A stretch of 25,664 bases of DNA from an uncultured Collinsella sp. Its GTDB lineage: Bacteria > Actinomycetota > Coriobacteriia > Coriobacteriales > Coriobacteriaceae. The notes below the pieces were generated by a model, which did not search any database, was not told where the DNA came from, and was given only the letters and a program-made list of their open reading frames with translations. Both the position numbers and the translations under genes were made by a program. The stretch lies in assembly GCA_902494685.1 (NCBI GenBank), contig CABUUE010000002.1, forward strand, positions 1-25,664, in the 5' to 3' direction. Positions 13,686-22,442 of the stretch are shown here, in pieces. The stretch's first letter is position 1. Each line of letters starts with the position of its first letter.

Positions 13686-15293
13686 ATGATGCAAAAGATA
13701 CAACGTTTCGGCGGTGCAATGTACACGCCTGCAATTCTTTTCGCATTTTCCGGAATTGTCGTTGGCCTGGGTACGTTGTTTACCACCGAGGCGATCTTTG
13801 GCGAGATGGCCACTGCGGGCCATCTTTGGTTTGATTGCTGGAATGTGCTGCTCCAGGGTGGTTGGACGCTCTTTAACCAGATGCCGTTGCTGTTTTGCGT
13901 AGCGTTACCAATCTCGCTCGCGAACAAGCAGAACGCTCGCTGCTGCATGGAGGCTTTGGCCATCTACCTTACCTTCAACTACTTTGTAAGCACAATCTTG
14001 GGGCAGTGGGGCCCTGTCTTTGGGGTTGACTACTCTGTCGAGGCGGGCAGCGGTACTGGTCTTGCCACTATCGCAAGCATCAAAACGCTTGACATGGGCA
14101 TCATGGGCGCGCTCATTATCTCTGGTATCGCCACGATGCTGCATAACAAGTTCTTCGACACCGAACTTCCTGAGTGGCTGGGCGTGTTCTCGGGCTCCGT
14201 GTTCATCTATATGATCGGTTTCTTCGTTATGGTTCCGGTCGCTCTTATCGCCTGCCTGGTATGGCCGCATGTTCAGGCTGCTATCGCCGCCTTCCAGGGA
14301 TTCATCCTTTCCGCCGGTACGTTTGGCGTGGGCGTCTTTGCTTTCTTCGAGCGCGTGCTGATTCCTACAGGCCTTCACCACTTTATCTATACGCCGTTCT
14401 ATTACGACAACGCGGCGGTCAACGGCGGCATCTTTGCTGCTTGGGCCAACATCCTGCCCCAACTGGCTGCCGATCCGAGCGTTGCTCTTAAGGATGCCGC
14501 ACCCTGGGCTGCCTATACCTGCCCTGGTTGGACTAAGGTCTTCGGCTCGCTTGGCGTCGCCATTGCGTTTTATATGACCGCCAAACCCGAGCGCAAGCAG
14601 CGCGTCAAGGCTCTGCTGATCCCGGTCACCCTTACCGCTATGCTTTGCGGTATTACCGAGCCGCTTGACTTCACCTTCCTGTTCATCGCGCCCGGCCTGT
14701 TCGTCGTCCACTGCGTGCTCGGAGCGCTTGGCTGCATGGCTCAAAACCTCCTTGGCGTCGTGGGTATCTTCGACGGCGGCATCATCTCGATGCTCTCGTG
14801 GGACTGGCTGCCCCTTTGGGCCGCACACGGTCTGCAGTACGCCATCTCCATCCTTGTCGGTCTGTGCTTTACCGCTCTTTGGGTTGTGGTCTTCCGTTTC
14901 CTGATCGTCAAGTTCGACTTTAAGACCCCCGGTCGCGAGGATGACGATGTTGAGGTCGAGCTCAAGTCCAAGGCCGACTACAAGCAAAAGCAGGGCGGTG
15001 CTGCTGGCAAATCGGCCGCCCAGAGTAAAGATGATGAGCGCTTGGTGCTTGCCGAGAACATCCTCGATCTGCTCGGTGGCACGGATAACATCATCGATGT
15101 AACGAACTGCGCTACCCGTCTGCGCGTTAACGTCAAGGACAAGAGCGTCGTTGCACCCGAGGCTTCCTTCAAGGCGATCGGTACGCATGGCTTGGTGGTC
15201 CAAGGTCAGTCAATCCAGGTCATCATCGGCCTTAGCGTCCCGCAGGTTCGCGAGAAGTTCGAGAGTCTTCTGAAGTTCGAGAGTCTTCTGTAA
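13686..15293 (+). CDS. PTS permease, alpha-glucoside type, EIIC-EIIB
   Basis: A 535-residue membrane permease that imports and phosphorylates a sugar, probably maltose or another alpha-glucoside. The EIIC domain (1 to ~415) begins MMQKIQRFGGAMYTPAILFAFSGIVVG, the usual start of this subfamily, has about ten hydrophobic segments, and carries the GITEPLDFTF motif at 322-331. A polar linker (~416-450) leads to EIIB with phosphocysteine C475 in NCATRLR. There is no EIIA, so phosphate must come from an EIIA encoded elsewhere. The start at 13686 is chosen by homology; the ribosome site GAGAGGGGG is ~10 bases away, and a GGGGGATTCCCC hairpin overlaps it. The last six codons are an exact tandem duplicate (KFESLLKFESLL). 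A 155-bp gap precedes the GH4 gene. Confidence 0.92.
   Translation: MMQKIQRFGGAMYTPAILFAFSGIVVGLGTLFTTEAIFGEMATAGHLWFDCWNVLLQGGWTLFNQMPLLFCVALPISLANKQNARCCMEALAIYLTFNYFVSTILGQWGPVFGVDYSVEAGSGTGLATIASIKTLDMGIMGALIISGIATMLHNKFFDTELPEWLGVFSGSVFIYMIGFFVMVPVALIACLVWPHVQAAIAAFQGFILSAGTFGVGVFAFFERVLIPTGLHHFIYTPFYYDNAAVNGGIFAAWANILPQLAADPSVALKDAAPWAAYTCPGWTKVFGSLGVAIAFYMTAKPERKQRVKALLIPVTLTAMLCGITEPLDFTFLFIAPGLFVVHCVLGALGCMAQNLLGVVGIFDGGIISMLSWDWLPLWAAHGLQYAISILVGLCFTALWVVVFRFLIVKFDFKTPGREDDDVEVELKSKADYKQKQGGAAGKSAAQSKDDERLVLAENILDLLGGTDNIIDVTNCATRLRVNVKDKSVVAPEASFKAIGTHGLVVQGQSIQVIIGLSVPQVREKFESLLKFESLL
15255..15290 (+). repeat. 18-bp tandem duplication at the end of the PTS gene
   Basis: 15255-15272 and 15273-15290 are identical and encode KFESLL twice, just before the stop. 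The frame is kept, so the protein gains six residues. Confidence 0.95.
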
Positions 15294-15311
15294 ACCATCG
15301 TCCATCGAAAC

Positions 15312-15351
15312 AATCGGCCTTGCAGAGCCGGTATGCACCGCAAGGCCGATT
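15312..15351 (+). terminator. Intercistronic hairpin between the PTS and GH4 genes
   Basis: AATCGGCCTTGC pairs perfectly with GCAAGGCCGATT over 12 bp around a 16-base loop. No T-run follows (TCTAGAGATAAAAAAC), so it may be a weak terminator or an mRNA-stabilising structure that tunes the ratio of the two genes. Confidence 0.5.
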
Positions 15352-15448
15352 CTAGAGATAAAAAACTCCACTTCTAGGTAACAATTCCAAACCGTGCAGG
15401 CCGCGTACGGGGATGGATTGAGCAAGCGGCCAGAATGAGGAGGACATC

Positions 15449-16792
15449 ATGTCCAAGAAAAACTATGCCGTGACCATTGCCGGCGGTGGCTCTACCTTCA
15501 CCCCGGGCATCGCCCTGATGCTGCTTGAGGAGCGCGACCGCTTCCCGGTCAACAAGGTGACCTTCTACGACAATAACGCCGAGCGCCAGGAGATCGTTGC
15601 CAAGGCGTGCGAGATCTACTTCCACGAGAACGCTCCCGAGGTTGAGTTCAACTACACCACCGACCCCGAAACCGCTTTTACCGGTACTGACTTCGTCCTT
15701 GCTCACATCCGCGTGGGTCTCTACGCTATGCGCGAGCTCGACGAGAAGATCCCCCTCAAGTACGGCTGCGTTGGTCAGGAGACCTGCGGCGCTGGCGGCA
15801 TCGCCTACGGTATGCGCTCCATCGGCGGTGTCATCGAGATCCTGGACTACATGGAGAAGTACAGCCCCAACGCCTGGATGCTCAACTACTCCAACCCCGC
15901 GGCTATTGTCGCAGAGGCTTGCCGCGTGCTGCGCCCCAACAGCCGCATCATCAACATCTGCGACATGCCGATCGACCTCATGGATAAGATGAGCCGTATG
16001 TGCGGCATCAAGGATCGTCGCGAGCTGCAGTACAGCTACTACGGCCTCAACCACTTTGGTTGGTGGAGCAAGATCTACGACAAGGAGGGTAACGACCTCA
16101 TGCCGCAGATCAAGGAGCACATGGCAAAGAACGGCTACTTGGACGGCATTGAGCACGAGGCCGGTAAGGAGCAGCACGTCGAGGAGAGCTGGATTCACAC
16201 CTTCGGCAAGGCCAAGGATGTCTATGCTGTCGATCCCGAGACGATTCCCAACACCTACCTCAAGTACTACCTGTACCCGGACTATGTCGTCGAGACGTCT
16301 GACCCCAACTACACTCGCGCCAATGAGGTTATGGACGGCCGCGAGAAGAAGGTCTTTGGCGCTTGCCGCGACATCATCGCCAAGGGTACTGCCAAGGACG
16401 GCGGCTTTGAGCCAGATGTACATGCCAACTACATCGTCGACCTTGCCTGCGCACTGGCCGAGAATACGCTCGAGCGCTTCCTGCTGATCGTCCCCAACGA
16501 TGGCGCTGTGCCCAACTTCGACCCGACGGCCATGGTCGAGGTGCCTTGCATCGTCGGTTCCAACGGCTTTGAGAAGATCTGCCAGGGCCCGATCCCGCAG
16601 TTCCAGAAGGGTCTCATGGAGCAGCAGGTTTCCGTCGAGAAGCTCGTTGTCCAGGCTTGGGTCGAGGGCAGCTACCAGAAGCTCTGGCAGGCACTCACGC
16701 TCTCCAAGACCATTCCTTCGGCGAGCGTTGCCAAGCAGATCCTGGACGAGCTCATCGAGGCCAACAAGGATTTCTGGCCCGAGCTTAAGTAA
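15449..16792 (+). CDS. malH: 6-phospho-alpha-glucosidase (GH4 family)
   Basis: A 447-residue cytoplasmic enzyme that hydrolyses maltose 6'-phosphate and related phospho-alpha-glucosides, using NAD and a divalent metal in the redox mechanism of GH4. The NAD loop IAGGGSTFTPG is at 10-20. GQETCGAGGIAYGMRSIGGV is at 109-128. Metal residues C171 (NICDMP) and H202 (GLNHFGWW) fall at the same numbers as in Bacillus GlvA, with likely acid D172. Long stretches (MLNYSNPAAIVAEA, ANFDPTAMVEVPCIVGSNG-like, PQFQKGLMEQQVSVEKL) match GlvA/MalH closely, and the C-terminus ends ANKDFWPELK as in that family. The start follows GAGGAGGACATC. It works directly downstream of the PTS permease. The gene is called malH or glvA in other species. 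Confidence 0.95.
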   Translation: MSKKNYAVTIAGGGSTFTPGIALMLLEERDRFPVNKVTFYDNNAERQEIVAKACEIYFHENAPEVEFNYTTDPETAFTGTDFVLAHIRVGLYAMRELDEKIPLKYGCVGQETCGAGGIAYGMRSIGGVIEILDYMEKYSPNAWMLNYSNPAAIVAEACRVLRPNSRIINICDMPIDLMDKMSRMCGIKDRRELQYSYYGLNHFGWWSKIYDKEGNDLMPQIKEHMAKNGYLDGIEHEAGKEQHVEESWIHTFGKAKDVYAVDPETIPNTYLKYYLYPDYVVETSDPNYTRANEVMDGREKKVFGACRDIIAKGTAKDGGFEPDVHANYIVDLACALAENTLERFLLIVPNDGAVPNFDPTAMVEVPCIVGSNGFEKICQGPIPQFQKGLMEQQVSVEKLVVQAWVEGSYQKLWQALTLSKTIPSASVAKQILDELIEANKDFWPELK

Positions 16793-16832
16793 GGACTGCT
16801 GTCTCGAACTCTCACGCATCTCTGCTTCATTT

Positions 16833-16876
16833 GCGCCGCCGCGGTGTCCGGATTCGCCCGGATGCTGCGGCGGCGC
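16833..16876 (+). terminator. Strong hairpin after the GH4 gene
   Basis: GCGCCGCCGCGGTGTCCG pairs with CGGATGCTGCGGCGGCGC over 18 positions, three of them G-U, around an 8-base loop. TATACTTATG follows instead of a T-run, so it probably ends the sugar operon inefficiently or is a processing signal. Its right edge also lies in the ychF leader. Confidence 0.55.
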
Positions 16877-16919
16877 TATACTTATGCAGTTTGAAGTACC
16901 TGTACCAAAAGGAGCTGCT

Positions 16920-17996
<1,077 letters not shown>

Positions 17997-18007
17997 GGGC
18001 GACGCGC

Positions 18008-18391
18008 ATGTTCAAATATGGCAAAAAAGCCGGCTACATGGGCATCGCGCTGCTGGTGCTTGCGGTGCTTCCGCTGGTGGTCGCAGCGTTTGTAATCCCC
18101 AACATTGGCCCCGAGGTGGCAACGAAGTTTAACGCAGCCGGCGAGGTGACGCGCTGGGGCAAGAGCTACGAGCTGCTGGCGCTTCCGGTGCTCAATTTGC
18201 TGCTGAGCGTGGCAACGTACTTTACGGCGGGACGCCAGGCCAAGAACAATGAGGACTCTGCCGCCATGGCGCGCATCGTGTGCGAGCGCTACCTGCGCAA
18301 CGGTTGCATCACGGGTGTGTTCCTCAACGTGATCAACGTTTACTTTATGTACTCGGCGATTACCGGAACGGGTTTTGGCTTTGGTTTCTAG
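18008..18391 (+). CDS. Small membrane protein with DUF1648-like segment
   Basis: A 127-residue protein with three hydrophobic segments at about 11-31, 55-74 and 98-117. Between the first two, VATKFNAAGEVTRWGKS matches the DUF1648 signature found in SdpI-like immunity and membrane proteins, where it lies between membrane spans on the outer side. It lacks the extra spans of full SdpI. The start lies 11 bp after the ychF stop and follows AAGGG. The C-terminus is Gly/Phe-rich (TGTGFGFGF). Role unknown. Confidence 0.8.
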   Translation: MFKYGKKAGYMGIALLVLAVLPLVVAAFVIPNIGPEVATKFNAAGEVTRWGKSYELLALPVLNLLLSVATYFTAGRQAKNNEDSAAMARIVCERYLRNGCITGVFLNVINVYFMYSAITGTGFGFGF

Positions 18392-18400
18392 CTTGTCCTT

Positions 18401-18790
18401 TTAGGCAACGAGCCTGCACGCATATTCAATGGCTGCTGCGAGGCCGCCGCTCGATCGTGGTTGAAAGACTACATCGGCGGCGGCCTCGTTTTCGTATCCG
18501 GCGCCGCGAAGGGCGAGTGCTATGCCGGCTTCTAAAAGGAGCGGCAGGCCGTGTTGGCTGGTTGCGATTACGGCAACCTGATTGAGCGAGCAGCTGTGCG
18601 CTTGGCATTGGATGGCAAGTTCACCTTTCGCCGGGCAAGGGGCCAGAACGGCGACGACGCGACTTGATAGCAATGCAAATGCTGTGCGCTCATCGGGCGA
18701 AAGGCATTCTGCTTCAACGACGACGAGCTTGGGCGGTGCGCTGTTTGTGCGAAGCGTGGCTCGGTACATGCGGACCGAAGAACCCGACAT
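18401..18790 (-). CDS. Hypothetical protein, divergent from the XRE regulator
   Basis: A 129-residue soluble protein, not recognised. The start at 18790 is chosen because CACAGGAG lies 6 bases before it; an ATG 24 bp upstream has no ribosome site. Features: LVVVEAE (~25-31), VVAVLAPCPAKGELAIQCQA (~48-67), VAVIATSQHGLPLLLEAGIA (~74-93) and a final helical part. The alternating hydrophobic strands and glycine turns suggest a small alpha/beta fold. Four cysteines lie at ~32-70 plus one near the end. It faces the XRE gene across a perfect palindrome, so it is probably the target of that regulator. It is convergent with the DUF1648 gene with only 9 bp between stops. Confidence 0.65.
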   Translation of the reverse strand: MSGSSVRMYRATLRTNSAPPKLVVVEAECLSPDERTAFALLSSRVVAVLAPCPAKGELAIQCQAHSCSLNQVAVIATSQHGLPLLLEAGIALALRGAGYENEAAADVVFQPRSSGGLAAAIEYACRLVA

Positions 18791-18813
18791 AGAAAACTCC
18801 TGTGTATTCGGCA

Positions 18814-18837
18814 AAACGTAAACTATAGTTTACGTTT
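18814..18837. promoter_or_regulatory. Perfect 24-bp palindrome, candidate XRE operator over divergent promoters
   Basis: Each half-site is AAACGTAAACTA, with no gap and no mismatch. The centre contains TATAGT on both strands, so one palindrome can hold -10 hexamers for both the hypothetical gene and the XRE gene. No good -35 is seen on either side. A dimeric HTH protein bound here would shut both promoters at once. Confidence 0.7.
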
Positions 18838-18866
18838 ATGTTCGGCTCCATTTCAAACTCGGCTGC

Positions 18867-19085
18867 ATGGACGAACGTGCGAAACAGATTCTTGGCAGGC
18901 GGGTCGAAGAGGCACGCAGAGACCTTGGTATCTCCAAGGTTGATTTTTGTGTGGCGACAGGAATCAGCCGACCCTACCTCGACCGAATCGAAGATGGGAC
19001 GGCAAATTTCACGCTCAAGGTTCTATTTAAGATCGCGCCCGCACTCGGCATGACGGTGTCAGAGCTTCTCGAGGGCATCGAATAG
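18867..19085 (+). CDS. Small XRE-family HTH regulator
   Basis: A 72-residue protein that is little more than one helix-turn-helix domain: LGRRVEEARRDLGISKVDFCVATGISRPYLDRIEDGTANFTLKVLFKIAPALGMTVSELLEG. Such single-domain proteins act as dimeric repressors, often of their own gene. The ribosome site is poor (TCGGCTGC before ATG), so expression may be low. A perfect palindrome lies 30 bp upstream. No toxin-like partner follows it; the possible partner is the divergent hypothetical gene. Confidence 0.88.
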   Translation: MDERAKQILGRRVEEARRDLGISKVDFCVATGISRPYLDRIEDGTANFTLKVLFKIAPALGMTVSELLEGIE

Positions 19086-19405
19086 GGCGTTCCCCCGCTG
19101 TATTTGACGCTCTTTGGGCGGGTCCCCCTGGTTGCGATGTGCAAAATCGCGAGTATTCAGCACCAGTTCGGCCGTAGATGGTATCCCGAGCGGCTGGCTT
19201 TGCCTTTTTGGCAGTAGTTAATCCACATACTAAATAAAAATGAGGAATAAATATTTACTAGCCGGAACCTACGTCCTAAAAGTTCGTCTAACAATCGGCC
19301 GATTCTATGCCTCCGGCGGAAAATTGCAGAATACTCCGATTTTTGCACGGCCCGAGGGGGACCACCTGTCGTTTAAGGTTGCGATAAGTGGAGCTGCCTT
19401 AGAGA
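19086..19405. other. 320-bp stretch without a supported gene
   Basis: The middle (about 19195-19330) is more A+T-rich than its surroundings. AATCGGCCGATT at 19293-19304 is a 12-bp palindrome. A 64-codon plus-strand frame from 19240 has no ribosome site and runs into the asparaginase gene, so it was not called. Confidence 0.5.
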
Positions 19406-20419
19406 TTACGCCATTGGGATACGGTCGTGGTTGACTTGGCTGTAGAACAGGCGCTGAATCTCGGCCGCATCACGTGACTGGCCGAGTGCCCACATGGTCT
19501 TGGCTACGAGCGTCTCGGTGGTCATGTCATCGCCGCGCAAAATACCCGGATGATCGGCGTAGGCACGACCGACCTCATAAACACCCAGGTCAAGGCCCTC
19601 CTCGGGGACCTGCGTGGTCATAACGACGGTGCGACCCGAATCGACCCAGCGGAAAATTGCCGCTTGGAATGACTCGCCGGACTCGCCAAACTCGGGAATA
19701 CCGCCAATGCCAAAGGTCTCAAGAATTACAGCATCGTAGCTATCGGCTAGGGCGTCCAGGATGCCCGGGTTCACGCCGGGCGTGAGCTTAAGGACAAACA
19801 CACGCGGGTCAATACTGTCGTAGAAACGCACCGGGTTTTCGCCCTGATGGGTGCCGTGAAGCCCGTTGCGCACAATGCGGTCGTTGCGGATGTAGGCAAT
19901 GGGCGGATAGTTGACGCTAATGAACGCGTTAAAGCTCATGGTGCGCTGCTTGCGGGCGCGCGTGCCGGCAATGGCGACGCCACCAAACACAATCGACACA
20001 TCGTGCGAATGCTCGTCGAGCGCATAGAGCAGGCTCTGGTACAGGTTGAGCTTGGCGTCGGTAAAGGGATTGCCCATGGGCTTTTGCGAGCCGGTGAGCA
20101 CGATGGGCTTGGGGCTGTCCTGAATCAGATAGGAAAGCGCCGCCGCGGTGTAGCTCATGGTGTCGGTGCCGTGTAGAATCACGAATCCGTCGTGGTCGGC
20201 ATAGCCCTTGACGATGACGTCGCGGATACGCATCCAGTCACTGGGACGCATATTGGTGCTGTCGATGTTCATGGGCTGCACGACGTCGAGCTCGCAGAGG
20301 CCCGAGATCTCGGGGACGCTCTGGGCGAGCTCCTCACCGGTCAGGGCGGGGGAGAGGCCGTTGCCGTCCTCGGTCGATGCGATGGTGCCGCCCGTGGCGA
20401 TGAGAAGGATGCGCTTCAT
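19406..20419 (-). CDS. ansA: L-asparaginase, type I (cytoplasmic)
   Basis: A 337-residue enzyme (family ~338) hydrolysing asparagine to aspartate and ammonia. The first catalytic threonine is T12 in IATGGTIAST; the second motif is HGTDTM at 83-88 with T85 and D86; VLTGSQKPM follows. There is no signal peptide, so it is the cytoplasmic type. The start at 20419 is chosen because ATAGGAATACCAGC precedes MKRILLIATGG; the frame is open 24 codons further upstream but those residues do not fit the family. It is transcribed alone and divergently from guaA. Confidence 0.95.
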   Translation of the reverse strand: MKRILLIATGGTIASTEDGNGLSPALTGEELAQSVPEISGLCELDVVQPMNIDSTNMRPSDWMRIRDVIVKGYADHDGFVILHGTDTMSYTAAALSYLIQDSPKPIVLTGSQKPMGNPFTDAKLNLYQSLLYALDEHSHDVSIVFGGVAIAGTRARKQRTMSFNAFISVNYPPIAYIRNDRIVRNGLHGTHQGENPVRFYDSIDPRVFVLKLTPGVNPGILDALADSYDAVILETFGIGGIPEFGESGESFQAAIFRWVDSGRTVVMTTQVPEEGLDLGVYEVGRAYADHPGILRGDDMTTETLVAKTMWALGQSRDAAEIQRLFYSQVNHDRIPMA

Positions 20420-20686
20420 GCTGGTATTCCTATCGTATTTGCCGCCGCAGAGGCGGAGTCGTTCGGCAGTATTGTGGCACAGGGCGTCCAATGTTCAAAC
20501 GTATTACATCATCTGTAACGTTTGGTAACACTTCAATTGCCGCCAAATAGGAGCCCAGGTCGTGCGTTTGCCGTGCGCTGATGGCTGCGAGGGGCGAGAA
20601 ACCCCATATAACGTGTACACTATGGAGGTTATTTTCGTTCATTCACGCGGGTGGGCACCGGCTCCCCGCCAACAAGAGGGGGAACC
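20420..20686. promoter_or_regulatory. Divergent ansA/guaA control region
   Basis: It contains two CGT.TTAC/GTAACG-like elements near 20498-20530, a short hairpin GGGGCGAGAAACCCC at 20590-20604 and TATAAC at 20607-20612 as a possible guaA -10. The long guaA leader shows no recognisable purine riboswitch core. Confidence 0.4.
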
Positions 20687-22285
20687 ATGGATCAAAAGGC
20701 TTCCGCAAAGGTCCTCGTACTCGACTTTGGTGCGCAGTACGGTCAGCTCATTGCCCGTCGCGTCCGCGACCTCAACGTGTATTCCGAGATCGTCCCCTGC
20801 GACATCTCGGCCGACGAGATTCGCGAGATGAACGCCTCTGCGCTCATCCTTTCCGGCGGCCCGGCTTCCGTGTATGCCGAGGACGCTCCGTCTATCGATC
20901 CCGCCATCTTTGACCTGGGCCTTCCCGTCCTGGGCTTTTGCTACGGCCATCAGATCACGGCCGTGACGCTCGGCGGCAAGGTCGGCCACTCCGAGGTGGG
21001 CGAGTACGGCCGCGCCACCATCACGCGCACGGCAGGCACCAAGCTCTTTAACTCCACGCCCATGGAGCAGACTGTGTGGATGAGCCACCGCGATGCCGTT
21101 TCCGAGGTGCCCGAGGGCTTTACCGTTACCGCCAGCACCGACGTGTGCCCGGTTGCCGCCATGGAGTGCGTCGAGCGCAAGATTTTCACCACGCAGTTCC
21201 ACCCCGAGGTCAAGCACTCCGAGTACGGTCAGCAGCTGCTGAGCAACTTCCTGTTTGAGATCTGCGGCCTGGAGCCCAACTGGAGCATGGACAACCTGGT
21301 CGAGACCATGACGGCCGAGTTCCGCGAGAAGGTCGGCGACGACCGCGTGATTCTTGCCCTGTCCGGTGGCGTCGACTCCTCCGTCGTGGCTGCGCTGGGC
21401 GCTCGCGCCGTGGGCAAGCAGATGACCTGCGTGTTCATCAACCACGGCCTGCTGCGCAAGGGCGAGCCCGAGCAGGTGGAGGAGGTCTTCACCAAGCAGT
21501 TCGATGTCGACTTTATCCACGTCCACGCCGAGGACCGTTATGCCGAGCTTTTGGCCGGCGTGACCGAGCCCGAGGAGAAGCGCCGCATCATCGGTACGCA
21601 GTTCTGGAAAGAGTTCTTCGCCGTGGCGCAGCAGCTCGAGACCGATGGCAAGCCGGTCAAGTACCTGGCTCAGGGCACCATCTACCCCGACATCATCGAG
21701 TCCGGCGCTCGCAAGACGGGCGGCAAGACGGCCACCATCAAGAGCCATCACAACCTGATCCCGTTCCCCGAGGGCGTGCACTTCGACCTTATCGAGCCGC
21801 TCGACCACTTCTTTAAGGACGAAGTCCGCGCGCTTGGTCTGGCGCTTGGCCTGCCGGGTCACATCGTGTTCCGTCAGCCTTTCCCGGGCCCGGGTCTGGC
21901 TATTCGCATCATCGGTGCGGTCGACAAGGAGAAACTCGAGATCCTCAAGAACGCCGATGCCATCGTGCGCGAGGAGCTCGACGCCTACAACCAGCGTCTG
22001 TTTGAGCAGACCGGCGAGCGCAACTCCGAGCACAGCTGCTGGCAGTATTTCGCGGTCCTGCCTGACATCAAGTCCGTTGGCGTTATGGGCGACGAGCGCA
22101 CCTATCAGCGCCCGATCATCCTGCGTGCCGTCGAGTCCAGCGATGCCATGACCGCCGACTGGGCCAAGCTGCCCTACGATGTTCTGGCCCGCATCTCCGG
22201 CCGTATCGTGGCCGAGGTTCCCGGCGCCAACCGCGTGTGCTACGACATCACGTCTAAGCCGCCGGCGACGATCGAGTGGGAGTAG
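20687..22285 (+). CDS. guaA: GMP synthase (glutamine-hydrolysing)
   Basis: A 532-residue two-domain enzyme converting XMP, glutamine and ATP to GMP. The glutaminase domain (8-~195) has nucleophile C85 in GFCYGHQ and H172/E174 in FHPEVKHS. The ATP pyrophosphatase domain has the PP-loop SGGVDSS at 226-232. The C-terminal dimerisation part ends KPPATIEWE. The start at 20687 is chosen because AGAGGGGGAACC precedes it; twelve in-frame codons upstream do not match the family. The 3' end is a common integration site for genomic islands in other bacteria, and here a partial copy of it lies 106 bp downstream. Confidence 0.98.
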   Translation: MDQKASAKVLVLDFGAQYGQLIARRVRDLNVYSEIVPCDISADEIREMNASALILSGGPASVYAEDAPSIDPAIFDLGLPVLGFCYGHQITAVTLGGKVGHSEVGEYGRATITRTAGTKLFNSTPMEQTVWMSHRDAVSEVPEGFTVTASTDVCPVAAMECVERKIFTTQFHPEVKHSEYGQQLLSNFLFEICGLEPNWSMDNLVETMTAEFREKVGDDRVILALSGGVDSSVVAALGARAVGKQMTCVFINHGLLRKGEPEQVEEVFTKQFDVDFIHVHAEDRYAELLAGVTEPEEKRRIIGTQFWKEFFAVAQQLETDGKPVKYLAQGTIYPDIIESGARKTGGKTATIKSHHNLIPFPEGVHFDLIEPLDHFFKDEVRALGLALGLPGHIVFRQPFPGPGLAIRIIGAVDKEKLEILKNADAIVREELDAYNQRLFEQTGERNSEHSCWQYFAVLPDIKSVGVMGDERTYQRPIILRAVESSDAMTADWAKLPYDVLARISGRIVAEVPGANRVCYDITSKPPATIEWE

Positions 22286-22376
22286 GCTGATAGGGTTCTG
22301 ACCTGCACTTTTGAGTGCCGCACTGTGCCGCTGAGTTTCGTTTCGTACGAGAGTCATGGCAAAGCCGCCAGCGACG
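22256..22376 (+). repeat. Direct repeat of the guaA 3' end (candidate attachment sites)
   Basis: 22256-22270 (inside guaA) and 22362-22376 match at 14 of 15 bases, AAGCCGCC[G/A]GCGACG. Both encode KPPAT in the guaA frame; the single change is synonymous. After this the second copy diverges (GCGGTGAGTAAATACG against ATCGAGTGGGAGTAG). The second copy looks like a relic guaA 3' end left by integration of an element at the first. Confidence 0.6.
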
Positions 22377-22400
22377 GCGGTGAGTAAATACGGTAATCTG

Positions 22401-22437
22401 GCCTCCGTTCCCGCGTTGGGACGGAGGCTTTTTCTTT
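22401..22437 (+). terminator. Rho-independent terminator downstream of guaA
   Basis: GCCTCCGTTCCC pairs with GGGACGGAGGC (one bulged T) around GCGTT, followed by TTTTTCTTT. It lies after the second guaA-end copy, so it may be the original guaA terminator moved downstream by an insertion. Confidence 0.9.
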
Positions 22438-22442
22438 GCCGT

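Noticed and set aside
19240..19434. A 64-codon plus-strand gene
   Set aside because: No ribosome site, overlaps the asparaginase 3' end, and lies in an A+T-rich stretch without family signals.
20420..20686. Purine riboswitch ahead of guaA
   Set aside because: No conserved purine-aptamer core or paired stems were found; only a short GGGG/CCCC hairpin is present.
20639..22357. A 572-codon minus-strand frame opposite guaA
   Set aside because: guaA is unambiguous on the plus strand and the antisense frame is a composition artefact.
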